A DNA stretch of 64,000 nucleotides from Chrysaora quinquecirrha. Lineage: Eukaryota; Cnidaria; Scyphozoa; Semaeostomeae; Pelagiidae. Each line of letters starts with the position of its first letter. The stretch's first letter is position 1. The position numbers were made by a program, and so were the translations under genes. This document shows, piece after piece, positions 22,359 through 34,420 of the stretch. Under the pieces are notes generated by a model, which saw nothing but the letters and a program-made list of their open reading frames with translations, was not told where the DNA came from and searched no databases. The stretch covers positions 46,164 through 110,163 of the forward strand of contig JACTAT010000108.1 of the NCBI GenBank assembly GCA_014526335.1, given 5' to 3'.

Positions 22359-22859
22359 GTAAGCCTTTCAACTCTTATTGCATTGACTCTATCTGTAAAG
22401 TGGTAGGGGCATTTTTCTGCCTTCTAGATATTTTAAAAAGTACAAACATAAGTCATGAGGAACGAAACTTGGCACACAGCATCTCCTGATTATTGACATT
22501 CCATGTATGTTTAGATGTATGCTTAGATACTATCAAACCTTCCTGCCACCTCAAATTTAGGTTTGAAAATTTCAACTTTGTTTTAGCATGTTCCATTGGT
22601 TCTCTTCAGTTCCGTTGATTCCCTATAATTCCAAGTGTTCCCAGCTTTACTATGTGTTCCAGATTTTAGCGCATTCGGGATAATGGCTTCCTAATAAGTT
22701 TGTTGTTCAAAATCATGCCCAATTTCGTAGATTTAGAACAACCTCTTCGTTTGTTTTGATTATATGCATTTGAATTGCATTAAAGTAAATGACTCAACTC
22801 ATTGATTGTTTAGATTGTGGGCATATAGAATCGAAATTCCTATCTTTTATTACAACATT

Positions 22860-22932
22860 CCTGATTCCTTTCTATCTATCTGCCCACCTATCTATCTGCC
22901 CATCTATCTTTTTATCTATCTAGGTAGGTATA
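22860..22932 (+). repeat. CTAT microsatellite
   Basis: An imperfect (CTAT)n tract interrupted by CTGCCCAC and CTGCCCAT, ending TCTATCTAGGTAGG. It lies within the first intron of the integrase-type gene. Confidence 0.8.
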
Positions 22933-23538
22933 TTTCTTCCGGTTTGCCGAAAACCCCTAAATCATGTTTTCATTCTTCAAACATAAAAACGTAGTTCCGT
23001 TTTAATGATTACTGAACGTTTAATAATACCAATGATAGAAAGTTTAACGTAATAGCACAGTTGCAATTGAACAACAATTTTACTTCGATTTTTGAACAAC
23101 TCATGAAGGTACACAATTCTCTATAATCTCGTTTTAATAGTACCAACTTAGAAGAAATCTGAATACAGGGATACTAGAATCAACAAAGAACTACATAACA
23201 TGAAGAATCTGTCTTAAGAATAGTCGCTAATTTTCCTTCCTAATTTTCCCTCTTTTTCACAAACCTTCCTACACGACCCGGGGTCGCAAGGTCGCGTGGT
23301 TTTCTTGGCTCTGGCCATATCAACGTTGAATAATATATAACTACATCTCAAATCAGACTTATTTCCTTCATAAAATTTCCAAAGTTCCAAAGAAAAAACC
23401 AAAAGCTACTAACACCTATAATAAAGCAGAATAATATTCAGGCTGTTTCAAGGGCAGGAATATTTAACCCTAATCCATAGGGGGTGTTTCCTACCCCCTC
23501 GAGGTTTATTGCTTATCACATTTCACGTATTACCCAAC

Positions 23539-23698
23539 CTTTAACAGAAACGTTTTGGTAACAATAGGTACATGACATGACTTTATTTGGACTGCAGTCA
23601 GGTAATTGGACACTTTTTCTTGTAAAAACTAAGGTTAATGAAAAGGGAAATGACTGATATTCACATATCTTATCAAGTTCGATATTCTCTTTCAAAGT
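23539..23698 (-). pseudogene. minus-strand copy of the UPA-like exon
   Basis: On the minus strand an acceptor TATATTGCAG is followed by TLKENIELDKICEYQSFPFS, then LTLVFTRKSVQLPDCSPNKV and MSCTYCYQNVSVK, with a possible donor G/GTTGGG. It aligns with the plus-strand exon at 18701 (KLDMLHEYHGFPFMLSLFSEREAISLP), both starting directly after TTGCAG in phase 0. No other PIDD-like exon was recognised beside it on the minus strand. It is either an isolated inverted duplicate or part of a gene whose other exons were missed. Confidence 0.5.
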
Positions 23699-24169
23699 CT
23701 GCAATATATTTTTAATATTAATTACGTCAGCATCTAATGATTGTCTAATGGTCTAATGGCATCTATGTTTTTAATTTTTGCATTCTTCACACTTCAGAGT
23801 CCTCAAAACATGACTTGCTTGTGATACTTATCTGCTTGGAATACTTATTACTTTGAAGAACACCATGCTTTAAAGACGTAATATCGATATTCTTGAAAAA
23901 CACTTGGAAAAACCTTATTGGGCGATGTAATAAAGGTGAAATAGAAATATCTGATAGGAATTTATGTCGGCCGCTATGCACAAGAAAAGCCTTTCCAGTT
24001 ATTCGCATGTTATGATTGTTAGTTTAAAGCAACTAGGGTATACTTAGAGCAAGTAAGAAACTATGATCTCAATTAATATTATTATTATCCGCAACCTATT
24101 TTTCATCATTATAACCAATATTTTTAGAATTTATTAATTCAGAATTTATTATTAATTTAGAATTTATAA

Positions 24170-24262
24170 AGGCTCTGCTTTTCTTGGGCCGTGTAGAGTA
24201 CATTTTACCATTGTAAATTGTATTTCTACAAATAAAAATGAATTGAATTGAATTGAATTGAG
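24170..24262 (+). mobile_element. LINE 3' end with (GAATT)n tail
   Basis: GGCTCTGCTTTTCTTGGGCC leads into GTAAATTGTATTTCTACAAA, TAAAAATG and then four AATTG pentamers. A short conserved 3' sequence followed by a pentameric tail is typical of CR1/L2-like LINE insertions. No coding portion remains. It sits in an intron of the integrase-type gene. Confidence 0.5.
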
Positions 24263-24459
24263 TTTTCGAGGTATTTCACGCCAAATGATTGAGGCAGAAC
24301 ACAGGGACCCAACATGCTCAACCTCACACGTACATCGTCTACCAACTCCACCCGGCCTGTCACGTACAGTCCGTCAAAGCTGAAATTCAAAGATCTGCTT
24401 TATTTGATGCTCACTGGTCAAAGATTGGAAGCTACTATTAATGTCTTTTTTCGACCCAG

Positions 24460-24693
24460 TTGTCTCGCCCACGGGAAATACTCGGGATTGATTTGAGCAG
24501 TAAACTGCCAACGACACCTAGAAGATTTCAATACATGTTTACATGCACAGACTACTTCACAAAATGGATAGAGGCATTTCCAATCAAGACAAAAGAGGCA
24601 AGTGAGGTTGCTCAGTGTTTGCGACGCATGTTTTACCGACACGGTGCCCCAGAAACGGTTATTATTGGCAATGGAAAAGAATTTGTGAACGAG
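24460..24693 (+). pseudogene. integrase-type gene, catalytic core exon
   Basis: Between TTCGACCCAG (ending 24459) and the donor GAG/GTGAGG (24694, phase 0) the exon reads REILGIDLSSKLPTTPRRFQ, YMFTCTDYFTKWIEAFPIKT and EASEVAQCLRRMFYRHGAPE. It then reads TVIIGNGKEFVNE. This is the RNase-H-fold core of a gypsy/Ginger-type integrase. The first catalytic Asp (CTDYFTKW) is kept. The second site, normally (S/T)D(Q/N)G.EF, reads GNGKEF: the Asp is lost and one residue is missing, so strand transfer is unlikely. Confidence 0.82.
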
Positions 24694-24782
24694 GTGAGGC
24701 CTCTTTCTTATTTGCAATTTAAAGTTTCTTCAACTTCTGTAACAGAAACCTGAGTGATATCTGCTGTATCTAAAACTTCTAG

Positions 24783-24889
24783 CTTAATAAAGAATTTTAC
24801 AAGCAACCTGGTGTTAAGCATAAAACCACTACTCCCTGTCACCCCAAAACAAATGAACTTGATGAAAAGACGAATCACACAATCAAGCG
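24783..24889 (+). pseudogene. integrase-type gene, DDE glutamate exon
   Basis: An 89-bp intron (24694-24782) ends AACTTCTAG. The exon, phase 0 to phase 2, reads LNKEFYKQPGVKHKTTTPCH, PKTNELDEKTNHTIKR, with donor CG/GTACGT. It carries the H.TTTPCHPKTN signature and the conserved Glu of LDE, the third catalytic residue. Exact phase continuity on both sides confirms real splicing in the ancestral gene. Confidence 0.8.
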
Positions 24890-25285
24890 GTACGTTGCCT
24901 TGTTTACCTTTACTGTACAGTAACCTTAGAGTGAATGAAACGCAGTTTTTACTGCTGAATTACACGAAGCTTTATGGCCAATCAAGAACAATCCAGTTTT
25001 CCTAGGAAATGTTTTAAAGGAAAAATGAAGACTTGAAACTTTTTATTCGTAAAATTTTCCGAAATTTTTTCCGCCACAGTTTCTCTCTAAATTGTAGCCC
25101 TGTTATGTACCGCAAATAAAGTATCAGTCGAGGAAATGGAGCAAATTCCTTAGCAAAGCGGACAGCCTTACAAATAGAACGTTGCAGCCCAGGCCATTTT
25201 TCACAAGAAATGTGAAGCTCTGGCTCTTCTTTGTAACAATTTTCTTTACTGGAATGTTTAAGTAATGTTGAAAGTACCTTTTCAG

Positions 25286-25430
25286 GGCCCTGGCAAAACG
25301 TGTTAGCGACCATAAAGATGACTGGGATATATACTTGGATCCAGTACTATTCTCCCTTCGAGCAAGTGAGCAGAACGCAACAAAGCACTCGCTATTAATA
25401 ACAGCGAGGCACGCCATCCAGCTCAGTTGA
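25286..25430 (+). pseudogene. integrase-type gene, post-core exon with frameshift
   Basis: After CTTTTCAG (ending 25285) phase 2 continues ALAKRVSDHKDDWDIYLDPV, LFSLRASEQNATKHSLL and then a stop. Another frame continues NNSEARHPAQLTEHSDGWTG up to GTAAGT at 25458. Integrases usually have SPFFLMY.REARHP here, so about 10-13 nucleotides seem deleted near 25388-25396, breaking the frame. Confidence 0.65.
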
Positions 25431-25629
25431 CCGAACACTCAGATGGCTGGACTGGGGTAAGTAAACCCATTTTATTTAGCAAATTTGTCGATGAAGATAT
25501 AAATCTACTTAGAGAAAGCACACATAACATTGCATCTAATTCTCAAATGATAGATGGAAATGTTGTTACCAGATCCATCGACTTACTTGTAATATGTAGG
25601 GCAAGTTGCCACAATACAAGTCAACACTA

Positions 25630-26046
25630 AAGTGATGTCCAGCATCGAGAAAGCCCATGAGAAACAGAAACAGGCGTACAGGAAACGCAATTCTGGAAAG
25701 GGGGACAGTTTCGTTCGAGGAAAGGCAGCTTGTTCTACTTTACTATGTGAGAAAACGAGGCCAGAAAGGAAAATCATTGGAGAAGAAATTGTTACTTCCA
25801 CCAAGCAAAATGATAAAATTAGATGAAAAAACGGCTTTGCTTGAAGGTATGACAGGAATGGTCAATGTGCAAACTCTGAAACTCGTTCCTGAAGAGCTTG
25901 AAAAGAAGGACTTCGAGATGGAGACCAAAACTTCAACCATGGAGAAAGAAGAGGTAATGCAAGATGAATCAAGCTATACCATACACGCTTTTTTTATAAG
26001 GAACCACTTTATAAGGAACCTACATGTAGAAGGCCCGAAAATTTAA
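25630..26046 (+). pseudogene. integrase-type gene, degraded 3' portion
   Basis: SSIEKAHEKQKQAYRKRNSG at about 25638 matches the helix after the integrase core (KAQEKQK..YD.RH). The following basic segment VRKRGQKGKSLEKKLLLPPS is in another frame, ending with an acidic tail EELEKKDFEMETKTSTMEKE. The frame change near 25680-25700 shows further decay. Termination is at 26044-26046. Confidence 0.5.
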
Positions 26047-26360
26047 AGAACTTATACTACTAAAGAGAAAATCATTAAGGAACTTTTGAATGTTGAATAC
26101 TTTTATCACTGCAAATAATCAAGAATTAAAAAGCCGGTTCCATTCATTTGCAGTCGAAAATCACATAAATTGTACGTTAAGCATGTATCCAATGTTTCTT
26201 TGAGTAGTCTCGAGCTTTGCTCACATGCAAATGTCTCTATTTTATTGTTAAGACCACTGTATGTGCAGTTAAAATTAAGGAACTATTAAGGAACTTTTGG
26301 AACTACAATTGCCTCAAAAGAGGTCCAAAAATAAGGAACTTTAAGAACTAGGCCTTGAGG
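25980..26360. repeat. MITE remnant, TACACG...TATAAGGAACC type
   Basis: Starts ATACACGCTTTTTTTATAAG, with repeated TATAAGGAACC and AAGGAACTT motifs to about 26350. It resembles the TA-flanked MITE family found intact at 52739-53112, but a clean right end is missing. The rest of the interval to about 27,160 holds no recognised gene. Confidence 0.4.
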
Positions 26361-27284
26361 TAGATTCGACGTCGACCAGACGTCTAAGTTTACTAATACT
26401 GCCTTCGCTAATGCTGCATTCTGTTTTTTTATGTGCATTCTGTAATTTTTACATAAAGTTAATCTAAAAAACTATCATACTTTGGCCAATACCGGCAAAT
26501 TTTCATAATTTGACTGCTAAGAACACGATAGGCTACTCCACATTAAAACCCTTATATTCGAAATTTCGATTAGTAAGTTAAGAAACTCTGAAAAAAAACT
26601 ATTACTATACCAATTATGCTAGAAGTTTAGAAACCCTGCCACCATTGTGCTGCTTCATAGCTCCATGATAGCTCAGAGCATAGTTTCTTATAAAGAGTCT
26701 ATTGCGAATTCGTTACTATTCATTAAATTCGTACATAAATTCTTGTATCACATGATATTTTTATAATTAGCTGTTTTACGGTAATATTGTTATCTAGCTA
26801 TATTGAAGTAACCTTAAAAAACCGCACATTGTAGTTGACTGCTTGTTGCTTGAATGAAATTGGATTGAATTGGATTGGCTTGCCATTGCTTTTAGTTTTA
26901 ACCGTGTCACGTGTCTGGATACAACTTTACTTTGTGGTTTTCACTGCTGCCTGCTCATGTTAAAAAAATTCTCAGAATTCTACCATTGTTCAAGGGTCTT
27001 CCCCATCTGTATAATCCTAGTTCCTAGTTCCAAGATAAAATAAGAGAGACATAGTCTAATCAGACTTGTCACTGTAGCCCACTTTGTTTCATGCTTCTTG
27101 AGTGTTTCGCGGGCATATTGAAACAAAACAACTTCATAATTTCGTCGTCATCGGCACTTTGCATAGGGATAAACTACGCACAAGTTAGACTATCTTAGTT
27201 CTCTTATTTTATCTTGCTAGTCCCTTCTCGAAAACTTTAAAACAGATAAGACACATGTTTATCAAAAATATTGGCTGGAGGCGA

Positions 27285-27975
27285 TACTCTTAGGTGCCTG
27301 ATGGCTGAGGGGCTCGGAATAAACGGGGGGGGGGGTTGGACTTTGTTTGACAAAATTTGTCTGGAAGCTGCTGAAGCACAAAGCAAGAGCCCTATTGTGC
27401 CTATACACTCTTTTTTTTATAAGAAGCTAAGAATGTTCTTCCGTACTCAAAGTTTCTTAGTTTTTGGACAATTTTGGTACTGAAAGTTTCTTAGCACTTT
27501 CTTAGAGATCAAATTTTATTAGTGCCAAAACAGGAAATTGACACTTAAATTTGACAATTAGAAGAAGCAATACAATTCACGTATACATCAGCCGTTTTTT
27601 TGTAAAAATAGACACTTATGGTGTAACAGAAGTTCGTTTTTCGATGCTATATTTCTAATTCTAAAGACCCTTGAGATCTGCGAGTTTCTTATCATTTTGG
27701 GTGGAGTACTGAAAGTTTCTCAACCAATATTGATCTCAGTACTGAGTTTCTTATAGACGGGTTTCTTATAAAAAAAAGAGTGTAGGCTAAGAAAATTCAT
27801 AGATCTAACAAATTACAATTTGAGTGAACAGGTGAAATTCCAAACCAAGAACGTCAAAGTAAGTTTTGTAAAAAGCATCAATATTCTAAATAAGGAGGGG
27901 TCTTAATAAGAGTTGGGGTTGGAAATTTTCAAAATATTAATTAGTGGGGGGACGGCAATTAGGCACCCAAGAGTA
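27285..27975. mobile_element. MITE with TACTCTTaGGTGCCT ends, carrying a nested MITE
   Basis: The left end TACTCTTAGGTGCCTGATGG is mirrored by GGCAATTAGGCACCCAAGAG and TA at the right. The same family occurs at 47175-47487 without the nested insertion, and truncated at 29643-29930. It recurs in units B, C and D. Confidence 0.75.
27406..27782. mobile_element. nested TA-flanked MITE
   Basis: CACTCTTTTTTTTATAAGAA on the left is matched by TTTCTTATAAAAAAAAGAGTG on the right, with TA on both sides (27404-27405 and 27783-27784). The related MITE copies near 29760 and 47280 read GTGCTATTAGGCTAAGG straight through, an empty-site equivalent. TA duplications point to Tc1/mariner-type mobilisation. Confidence 0.8.
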
Positions 27976-28680
27976 ATAACCAAGCCGGATAAATAACGAA
28001 GCATTATATGTTGAAACTAGTTGTGTTTTTATGTAATGAAACCGTTTCGACGAAAGGCCGCGAAGAATGAAATTGTTCAAAATTTCAAGATATCATATTC
28101 GCTAAGATCAAATAAAGCTTCCAAACTAGAAATGCCTAGAAACGCTTGCTAGACGTACCTGGAAAAATAGCCAGGGATTGATAATTTGGTAATTTCTCAC
28201 TTCAAGTATAAATGGTTAATGGAGCCTTTTGGGGAAGAATGATGGGAAATATATTGTACTTCTGTTCCTTTTCGTATTAACCCTCTTGTTCTTTAAAAAG
28301 GAGTTTCTTCCTTTTCATCCGAGCCTCGACAGTTCCTTAAAGTTCCTTAATTTTTTGGGAATTTTCAGCCTCTAGTTCCTTATAAAGGTGTTCCTTATTA
28401 AAAAACTTGTAAAAACTCTTATTTTGGTTCTTTTCTTGCTTTTCAATGTAATTGGCAAAACAAGTTTGCTAAGAATCTTGAACATACTAAGATATTCTTT
28501 ATATGGAAAGTCATCTTTTGCAAAATGTTTAGCCAAATTTACCATTTATTGACCTGTCAATAAAAAACCAGAAATTGCTTTACATTATGTTACTGGTAAC
28601 TATTTTTTATTACCTTGAAAAGAATCAGTCAATTCTGATAAGATTTACTGGTAAAAATAAGAATCTATATGGGGATTTGG

Positions 28681-29491
28681 CAGGGCCGTCACTAGGACTC
28701 AACAACCAGGGTGGTGTAACTTGGCATTTTGCCGACAAAATGGGCGTGGCTTTTTAGAGATGGGTGTGACTTGGCTGTTGCTCTTTCCTTGGCTAATTTC
28801 TTTTTGTTTTCCATGCTTTGCACACAACCGTCAGCCAGGAATATTATGCTTGAATCATAGAACATCATATAGAAATGGGGGACACACATGCAAGAGGGGT
28901 CCGGGGGAAAAATTTGAAAATTTGAACTGTAAAGGGACTCTAAAATCGCCGTGAAACACAACCTTTTCAGCTGTTGAACAACAGCATTGTAATCATTTGC
29001 GCGTTTGATTCTTGTATACACTGTATAATTTGAGACTACTTTGATAATGCACTCTAGAGCGCTTTACAGCTTGAAATAGGCTAAACCTCTAATTTTAGAC
29101 ATAGGCAATCTTGCCGACCCCGTCTATTGTATCTCCATCCTGTTTGCTGCTGTGTGATTGTATCTGTTATGGCTGGCAAACTGGCATATACAGATACGAT
29201 TAGCTGGTAAGAAAACACTTTCTCTCGGCATTTGCTCGCAGGTAGCAACCCCATGACTGTTATTGATAACTTACATGTCGGCAGCTGTGGAAAGTGGATG
29301 CTAGCATTCGTCGGCAAGCTATGTGCTGAACGCTTTCCCGACATTTGCCGACACGTTTATTTTGTTTCTTTTGATTTGCAACATTTCTCGCCCTTAGTTA
29401 CTGTTGCCGAAAAATTCCGTTCTTCTCAAATTTGCCGACAGAAGACTTGCCTGGGGGGCGTCACAACCCCCACACCCCCCCATAGCGACGG
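28681..29491. mobile_element. non-autonomous element, CAGGGCCGTC left end, TTTGG duplication
   Basis: Inserted into GGGATTTGG/AATAATTATTCG: TTTGG lies on both sides (28676-28680 and 29492-29496). The left end reads CAGGGCCGTCACTAGG and the right end complements CCGTCGCTATGG. A related sequence at 47020-47050 lacks the insertion and reads GGGATTTGGAATAATTATTC, a pre-insertion site. Repeated in units B and C. Confidence 0.75.
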
Positions 29492-30029
29492 TTTGGAATA
29501 ATTATTCGAAATCTTCGCACTCAGACTTTCTTGCGACTTTCTTATATTAACTATAAGTTTTTATATAAGGATCACCTTTATAAGGATCTCTGAGGCTGAA
29601 AATTCCCAATTAAAATTCAGTCAGCTGTTCAAATTAAAATTACTCTTAGGTGCCTAATTGCTGGGGAGGGGTGGGGTTGGAATAAACGGGGGTCAGTCTT
29701 TGTTTGACAAACTTTGTCTGGAAACTGTTGAAACGCAGAGCGAAGGGTACTGTAGTGCTATTAGGCTAAGGAAATCCATAGTTCTAACCAACAAGTTGTG
29801 TGTATAAGTGAAATTTCACATCAAAAAGGTCAAAGTAAGTTTATTGAAAAATATCAACATCAATATTAATGCGAACTCAATTAGCGGGGGGGGGTCTTAA
29901 TAAGAGCAGGGGGGTTCGGGGATTCTCTTTATATTATCTTCTTTTGCTTTACATATGCTGCATAGCCCGCATATCTACATAATTTGCAAAGCTGCAAACC
30001 AATTTTATACAAATGCATTGGCTGAGCTT

Positions 30030-30930
30030 GGGCAAATCAACCCCAAGTCTAAAAATAGAATTTATGGGCAATATGTGAATAAGGTCTATATAACATCGTT
30101 TTGACGCATCAAACTGCTCCTGATTGTGAATTACGACTTCCTATGACCTGTCGTTCTTCCTCTAAACCCAATGGTACAATTAGGGTCTGGACCAGATTAT
30201 CCCAGTCTAAAAATAGAACTTAGGGGCAATATATGATTTGGGTCTACATCACATATTTTTTCAGCGTATTAAACTGCGTTTATGTGGTGAATTGTGACTT
30301 TCTATGTCCTGGCGTTCTCAGTTTATGGCCAATTGTACGATTGGGGTCTGGACCAGATTACCCCAGTCTAAAAATAGAACTTAGGGGCAAGATATGACTT
30401 GGGTCTATATCACATCTTTTTCAGCGTATTAAACTGCGTTTATATTGTGAATTGTGACTTTCTATGACCTGGCGTTCTCAGTTTATGGCCAATTGTACGA
30501 TTGGGGTCTGGACCAGATTACCGCAGTCTAAAAAGAGAACTTAGGGGGAGGCAATATATGACTTGGGTCTATATCATATCTTTTTCAGCGTATTAAACTG
30601 CGTTTATGTGGTGAATTGTGACTTTCTATGTCCTTGCATTCTCAGTTTATGAACAGTTGTACGATTGGGGGTCTGGACCAGTGTACCCTAGTCTAAAAAT
30701 AGAACTATGAGGCAATATATGATTTGGGTCTACATCACATATTTTTTCAGCGTATTAAACTGCCTTTATGTTGTGAATTGTGACATTCTATGGCCTGGCC
30801 TTTTCTGTTAATGGCAAATGGTACGATTGGGGTCTGGACCAGATTACCCCAGTCTAAAAATAGAACTTAGGGGCAAGATATGACTTGGGTCTATATCGCA
30901 TCTTTCTTAGCGTATCAAACTTAGTATTTT
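30030..30930. repeat. 160-bp tandem repeats inside the unit
   Basis: About six copies with landmarks TCTGGACCAGATTACCCCAG, TCTAAAAATAGAACTTAGGG and CAGCGTATTAAACTGCG. The last landmark recurs near 30262, 30422, 30586, 30748 and 30908, a period of 160-164 bp. The same array recurs in units B and C. Confidence 0.9.
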
Positions 30931-33900
30931 CTGAAATTTTGGTGCTTGTGTCACAATTTGCACAATTCTTCTGCTTATCACCCTCACTACATAGGGATAA
31001 ACTACGCACAAGTTAGAGTATCTTAGTTTTCTTATTTTATCTTGCTAGTCCCACGTCCCCTTCTCGAAAACTTTAAAACAGATAAGAAACATCAAAAAAT
31101 ATTGGCTGGAGGCGATACTCTTAGGTGCCTAATTGCTGAGGGGGTAGGAATAAACGGGGGTTGGACTTTGTTTGACAAAATTTGTCTGGAAGCTGCTGAA
31201 GCACAAAGCAAGAGCCCTATTGTGCCTATACACTCTTTTTTTTTTATAAGAAGCTAAGAATTTTCTTCCGTACTCAAAGTTTCTTAGTTTTGGACAATTT
31301 TGGTACTGAAAGTTTCTTAGCACTTTCTTAGAGATCAAATTTTATTAGTGCCAAAACAGGAAATTGACACTTAAATTTGACAATTAGAAGAAGCAATACA
31401 ATTCACGTATACATCAGCCGTTTTTTTGTAAAAATAGACACTTATGGTGTAACAGAAGTTCGTTTTTCGATGCTATATTTCTAATTCTAAAGACCCTTGA
31501 GATCTGCGAGTTTCTTATCATTTTGGGTGGAGTACTGAAAGTTTCTCAACCAATATTGATCTCAGTACTGAGTTTCTTATAGACGGGTTTCTTATAAAAA
31601 AAAGAGTGTAGGCTAAGAAAATTCATAGATCTAACAAATTACAATTTGAGTGAACAGGTGAAATTCCAAACCAAGAACGTCAAAGTAAGTTTTGTAAAAA
31701 GCATCAATATTCTAAATAAGGGAGGGGGTCTTAATAAGAGTTGGGGGTTGGAAATTTTCAAAATATTAATTAGTGGGGGGACGGCAATTAGGCACCCAAG
31801 AGTAATAACCAAGCCGGATAAATAACGAAGCATTATATGTTGAAACTAGTTGTGTTTTTATGTAATGAAACCGTTTCGACGAAAGGCCGCGAAGAATGAA
31901 ATTGTTCAAAATTTCAAGATATCATATTCGCTAAGATCAAATAAAGCTTCCAAACTAGAAATGCCTAGAAACGCTTGCTAGACGTACCTGGAAAAATAGC
32001 CAGGGATTGATAATTTGGTAATTTCTCACTTCAAGTATAAATGGTTAATGGAGCCTTTTGGGGAAGAATGATGGGAAATATATTGTACTTCTGTTCCTTT
32101 TCGTATTAACCCTCTTGTTCTTTAAAAAGGAGTTTCTTCCTTTTCATCCGAGCCTCGACAGTTCCTTAAAGTTCCTTAATTTTTTGGGAATTTTCAGCCT
32201 CTAGTTCCTTATAAAGGTGTTCCTTATTAAAAAAAACTTGTAAAAACTCTTATTTTGGTTCTTTTCTTGCTTTTCAATGTAATTGGCAAAACAAGTTTGC
32301 TAAGAATCTTGAACATACTAAGATATTCTTTATATGGAAAGTCATCTTTTGCAAAATGTTTAGCCAAATTTACCATTTATTGACCTGTCAATAAAAAACC
32401 AGAAATTGCTTTACATTATGTTACTGGTAACTATTTTTTATTACCTTGAAAAGAATCAGTCAATTCTGATAAGATTTACTGGTAAAAATAAGAATCTATA
32501 TGGGGATTTGGCAGGGCCGTCACTAGGACTCAACAACCAGGGTGGTGTAACTTGGCATTTTGCCGACAAAATGGGCGTGGCTTTTTAGAGATGGGTGTGA
32601 CTTGGCTGTTGCTCTTTCCTTGGCTAATTTCTTTTTGTTTTCCATGCTTTGCACACAACCGTCAGCCAGGAATATTATGCTTGAATCATAGAACATCATA
32701 TAGAAATGGGGGACACACATGCAAGAGGGGTCCGGGGGAAAAATTTGAAAATTTGAACTGTAAAGGGACTCTAAAATCGCCGTGAAACACAACCTTTTCA
32801 GCTGTTGAACAACAGCATTGTAATCATTTGCGCGTTTGATTCTTGTATACACTGTATAATTTGAGACTACTTTGATAATGCACTCTAGAGCGCTTTACAG
32901 CTTGAAATAGGCTAAACCTCTAATTTTAGACATAGGCAATCTTGCCGACCCCGTCTATTGTATCTCCATCCTGTTTGTTGTTGTGTGATTGTATCTGTTA
33001 TGGCTGGCAAACTGGCATATACAGATACGATTAGCTGGTAAGAAAACACTTTCTCTCGGCATTTGCTCGCAGGTAGCAACCCCATGACTGTTATTGATAA
33101 CTTACATGTCGGCAGCTGTGGAAAGTGGATGCTAGCATTCGTCGGCAAGCTATGTGCTGAACGCTTTCCCGACATTTGCCGACACGTTTATTTTGTTTCT
33201 TTTGATTTGCAACATTTCTCGCCCTTAGTTACTGTTGCCGAAAATTCCGTTCTTCTCAAATTTGCCGACAGAAGACTTGCCTGGGGGGCGTCACAACCCC
33301 CACACCCCCCCATAGCGACGGTTTGGAATAATTATTCGAAATCTTCGCACTCAGACTTTCTTGCGACTTTCTTATATTAACTATAAGTTTTTATATAAGG
33401 ATCACCTTTATAAGGATCTCTGAGGCTGAAAATTCCCAATTAAAATTCAGTCAGCTGTTCAAATTAAAATTACTCTTAGGTGCCTAATTGCTGGGGAGGG
33501 GGTGGGGGTTGGAATAAACGGGGGGGTCAGTCTTTGTTTGACAAACTTTGTCTGGAAACTGTTGAAACGCAGAGCGAAGGGTACTGTAGTGCTATTAGGC
33601 TAAGGAAATCCATAGTTCTAACCAACAAGTTGTGTGTATAAGTGAAATTTCACATCAAAAAGGTCAAAGTAAGTTTATTGAAAAATATCAACATCAATAT
33701 TAATGCGAACTCAATTAGCGGGGGGGGGTCTTAATAAGAGCAGGGGGGTTCGGGGATTCTCTTTATATTATCTTCTTTTGCTTTACATATGCTGCATAGC
33801 CCGCATATCTACATAATTTGCAAAGCTGCAAACCAATTTTATACAAATGCATTGGCTGAGCTTGGGCAAATCAACCCCAAGTCTAAAAATAGAATTTATG

Positions 33901-34420
33901 GGCAATATGTGAATAAGGTCTATATAACATCGTTTTGACGCATCAAACTGCTCCTGATTGTGAATTACGACTTCCTATGACCTGTCGTTCTTCCTCTAAA
34001 CCCAATGGTACAATTAGGGGTCTGGACCAGATTATCCCAGTCTAAAAATAGAACTTAGGGGCAATATATGATTTGGGTCTACATCACATATTTTTTCAGC
34101 GTATTAAACTGCGTTTATGTGGTGAATTGTGACTTTCTATGTCCTGGCGTTCTCAGTTTATGGCCAATTGTACGATTGGGGTCTGGACCAGATTACCCCA
34201 GTCTAAAAATAGAACTTAGGGGCAAGATATGACTTGGGTCTATATCACATCTTTTTCAGCGTATTAAACTGCGTTTATATTGTGAATTGTGACTTTCTAT
34301 GACCTGGCGTTCTCAGTTTATGGCCAATTGTACGATTGGGGTCTGGACCAGATTACCGCAGTCTAAAAAGAGAACTTAGGGGGAGGCAATATATGACTTG
34401 GGTCTATATCATATCTTTTT

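Larger units (their letters stand above)
27162..30989. repeat. 3.8-kb tandem repeat unit A
   Basis: First of three full head-to-tail copies. Order within the unit: leader CATAGGGATAAACTACGCAC; a MITE with TACTCTTaGGTGCC ends (27285-27975) holding a nested TA-flanked MITE; half of another MITE (28196-28401); an 811-bp element with CAGGGCCGTC at its left end (28681-29491); the other MITE half (29556-29640); a truncated second TACTCTT MITE (29643-29930); about six 160-bp repeats (30030-30930); and a short tail. The open frames inside (for example 28692-29021 minus) recur identically in the other copies but resemble no known protein. The first 130 bases of unit A diverge most from the others, which marks the array edge. 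Confidence 0.9.

Noticed and set aside
23214..23402. Minus-strand cysteine-containing frame as the next exon of an inverted PIDD-like gene
   Set aside because: It does not align to the plus-strand region following the UPA-like exon.
28692..29021. Open frames repeated identically in units A, B and C (also 29081-29344 minus and 28721-28954 plus)
   Set aside because: They lie inside a non-autonomous element, overlap on both strands, match no family, and are identical only because the whole unit was duplicated.
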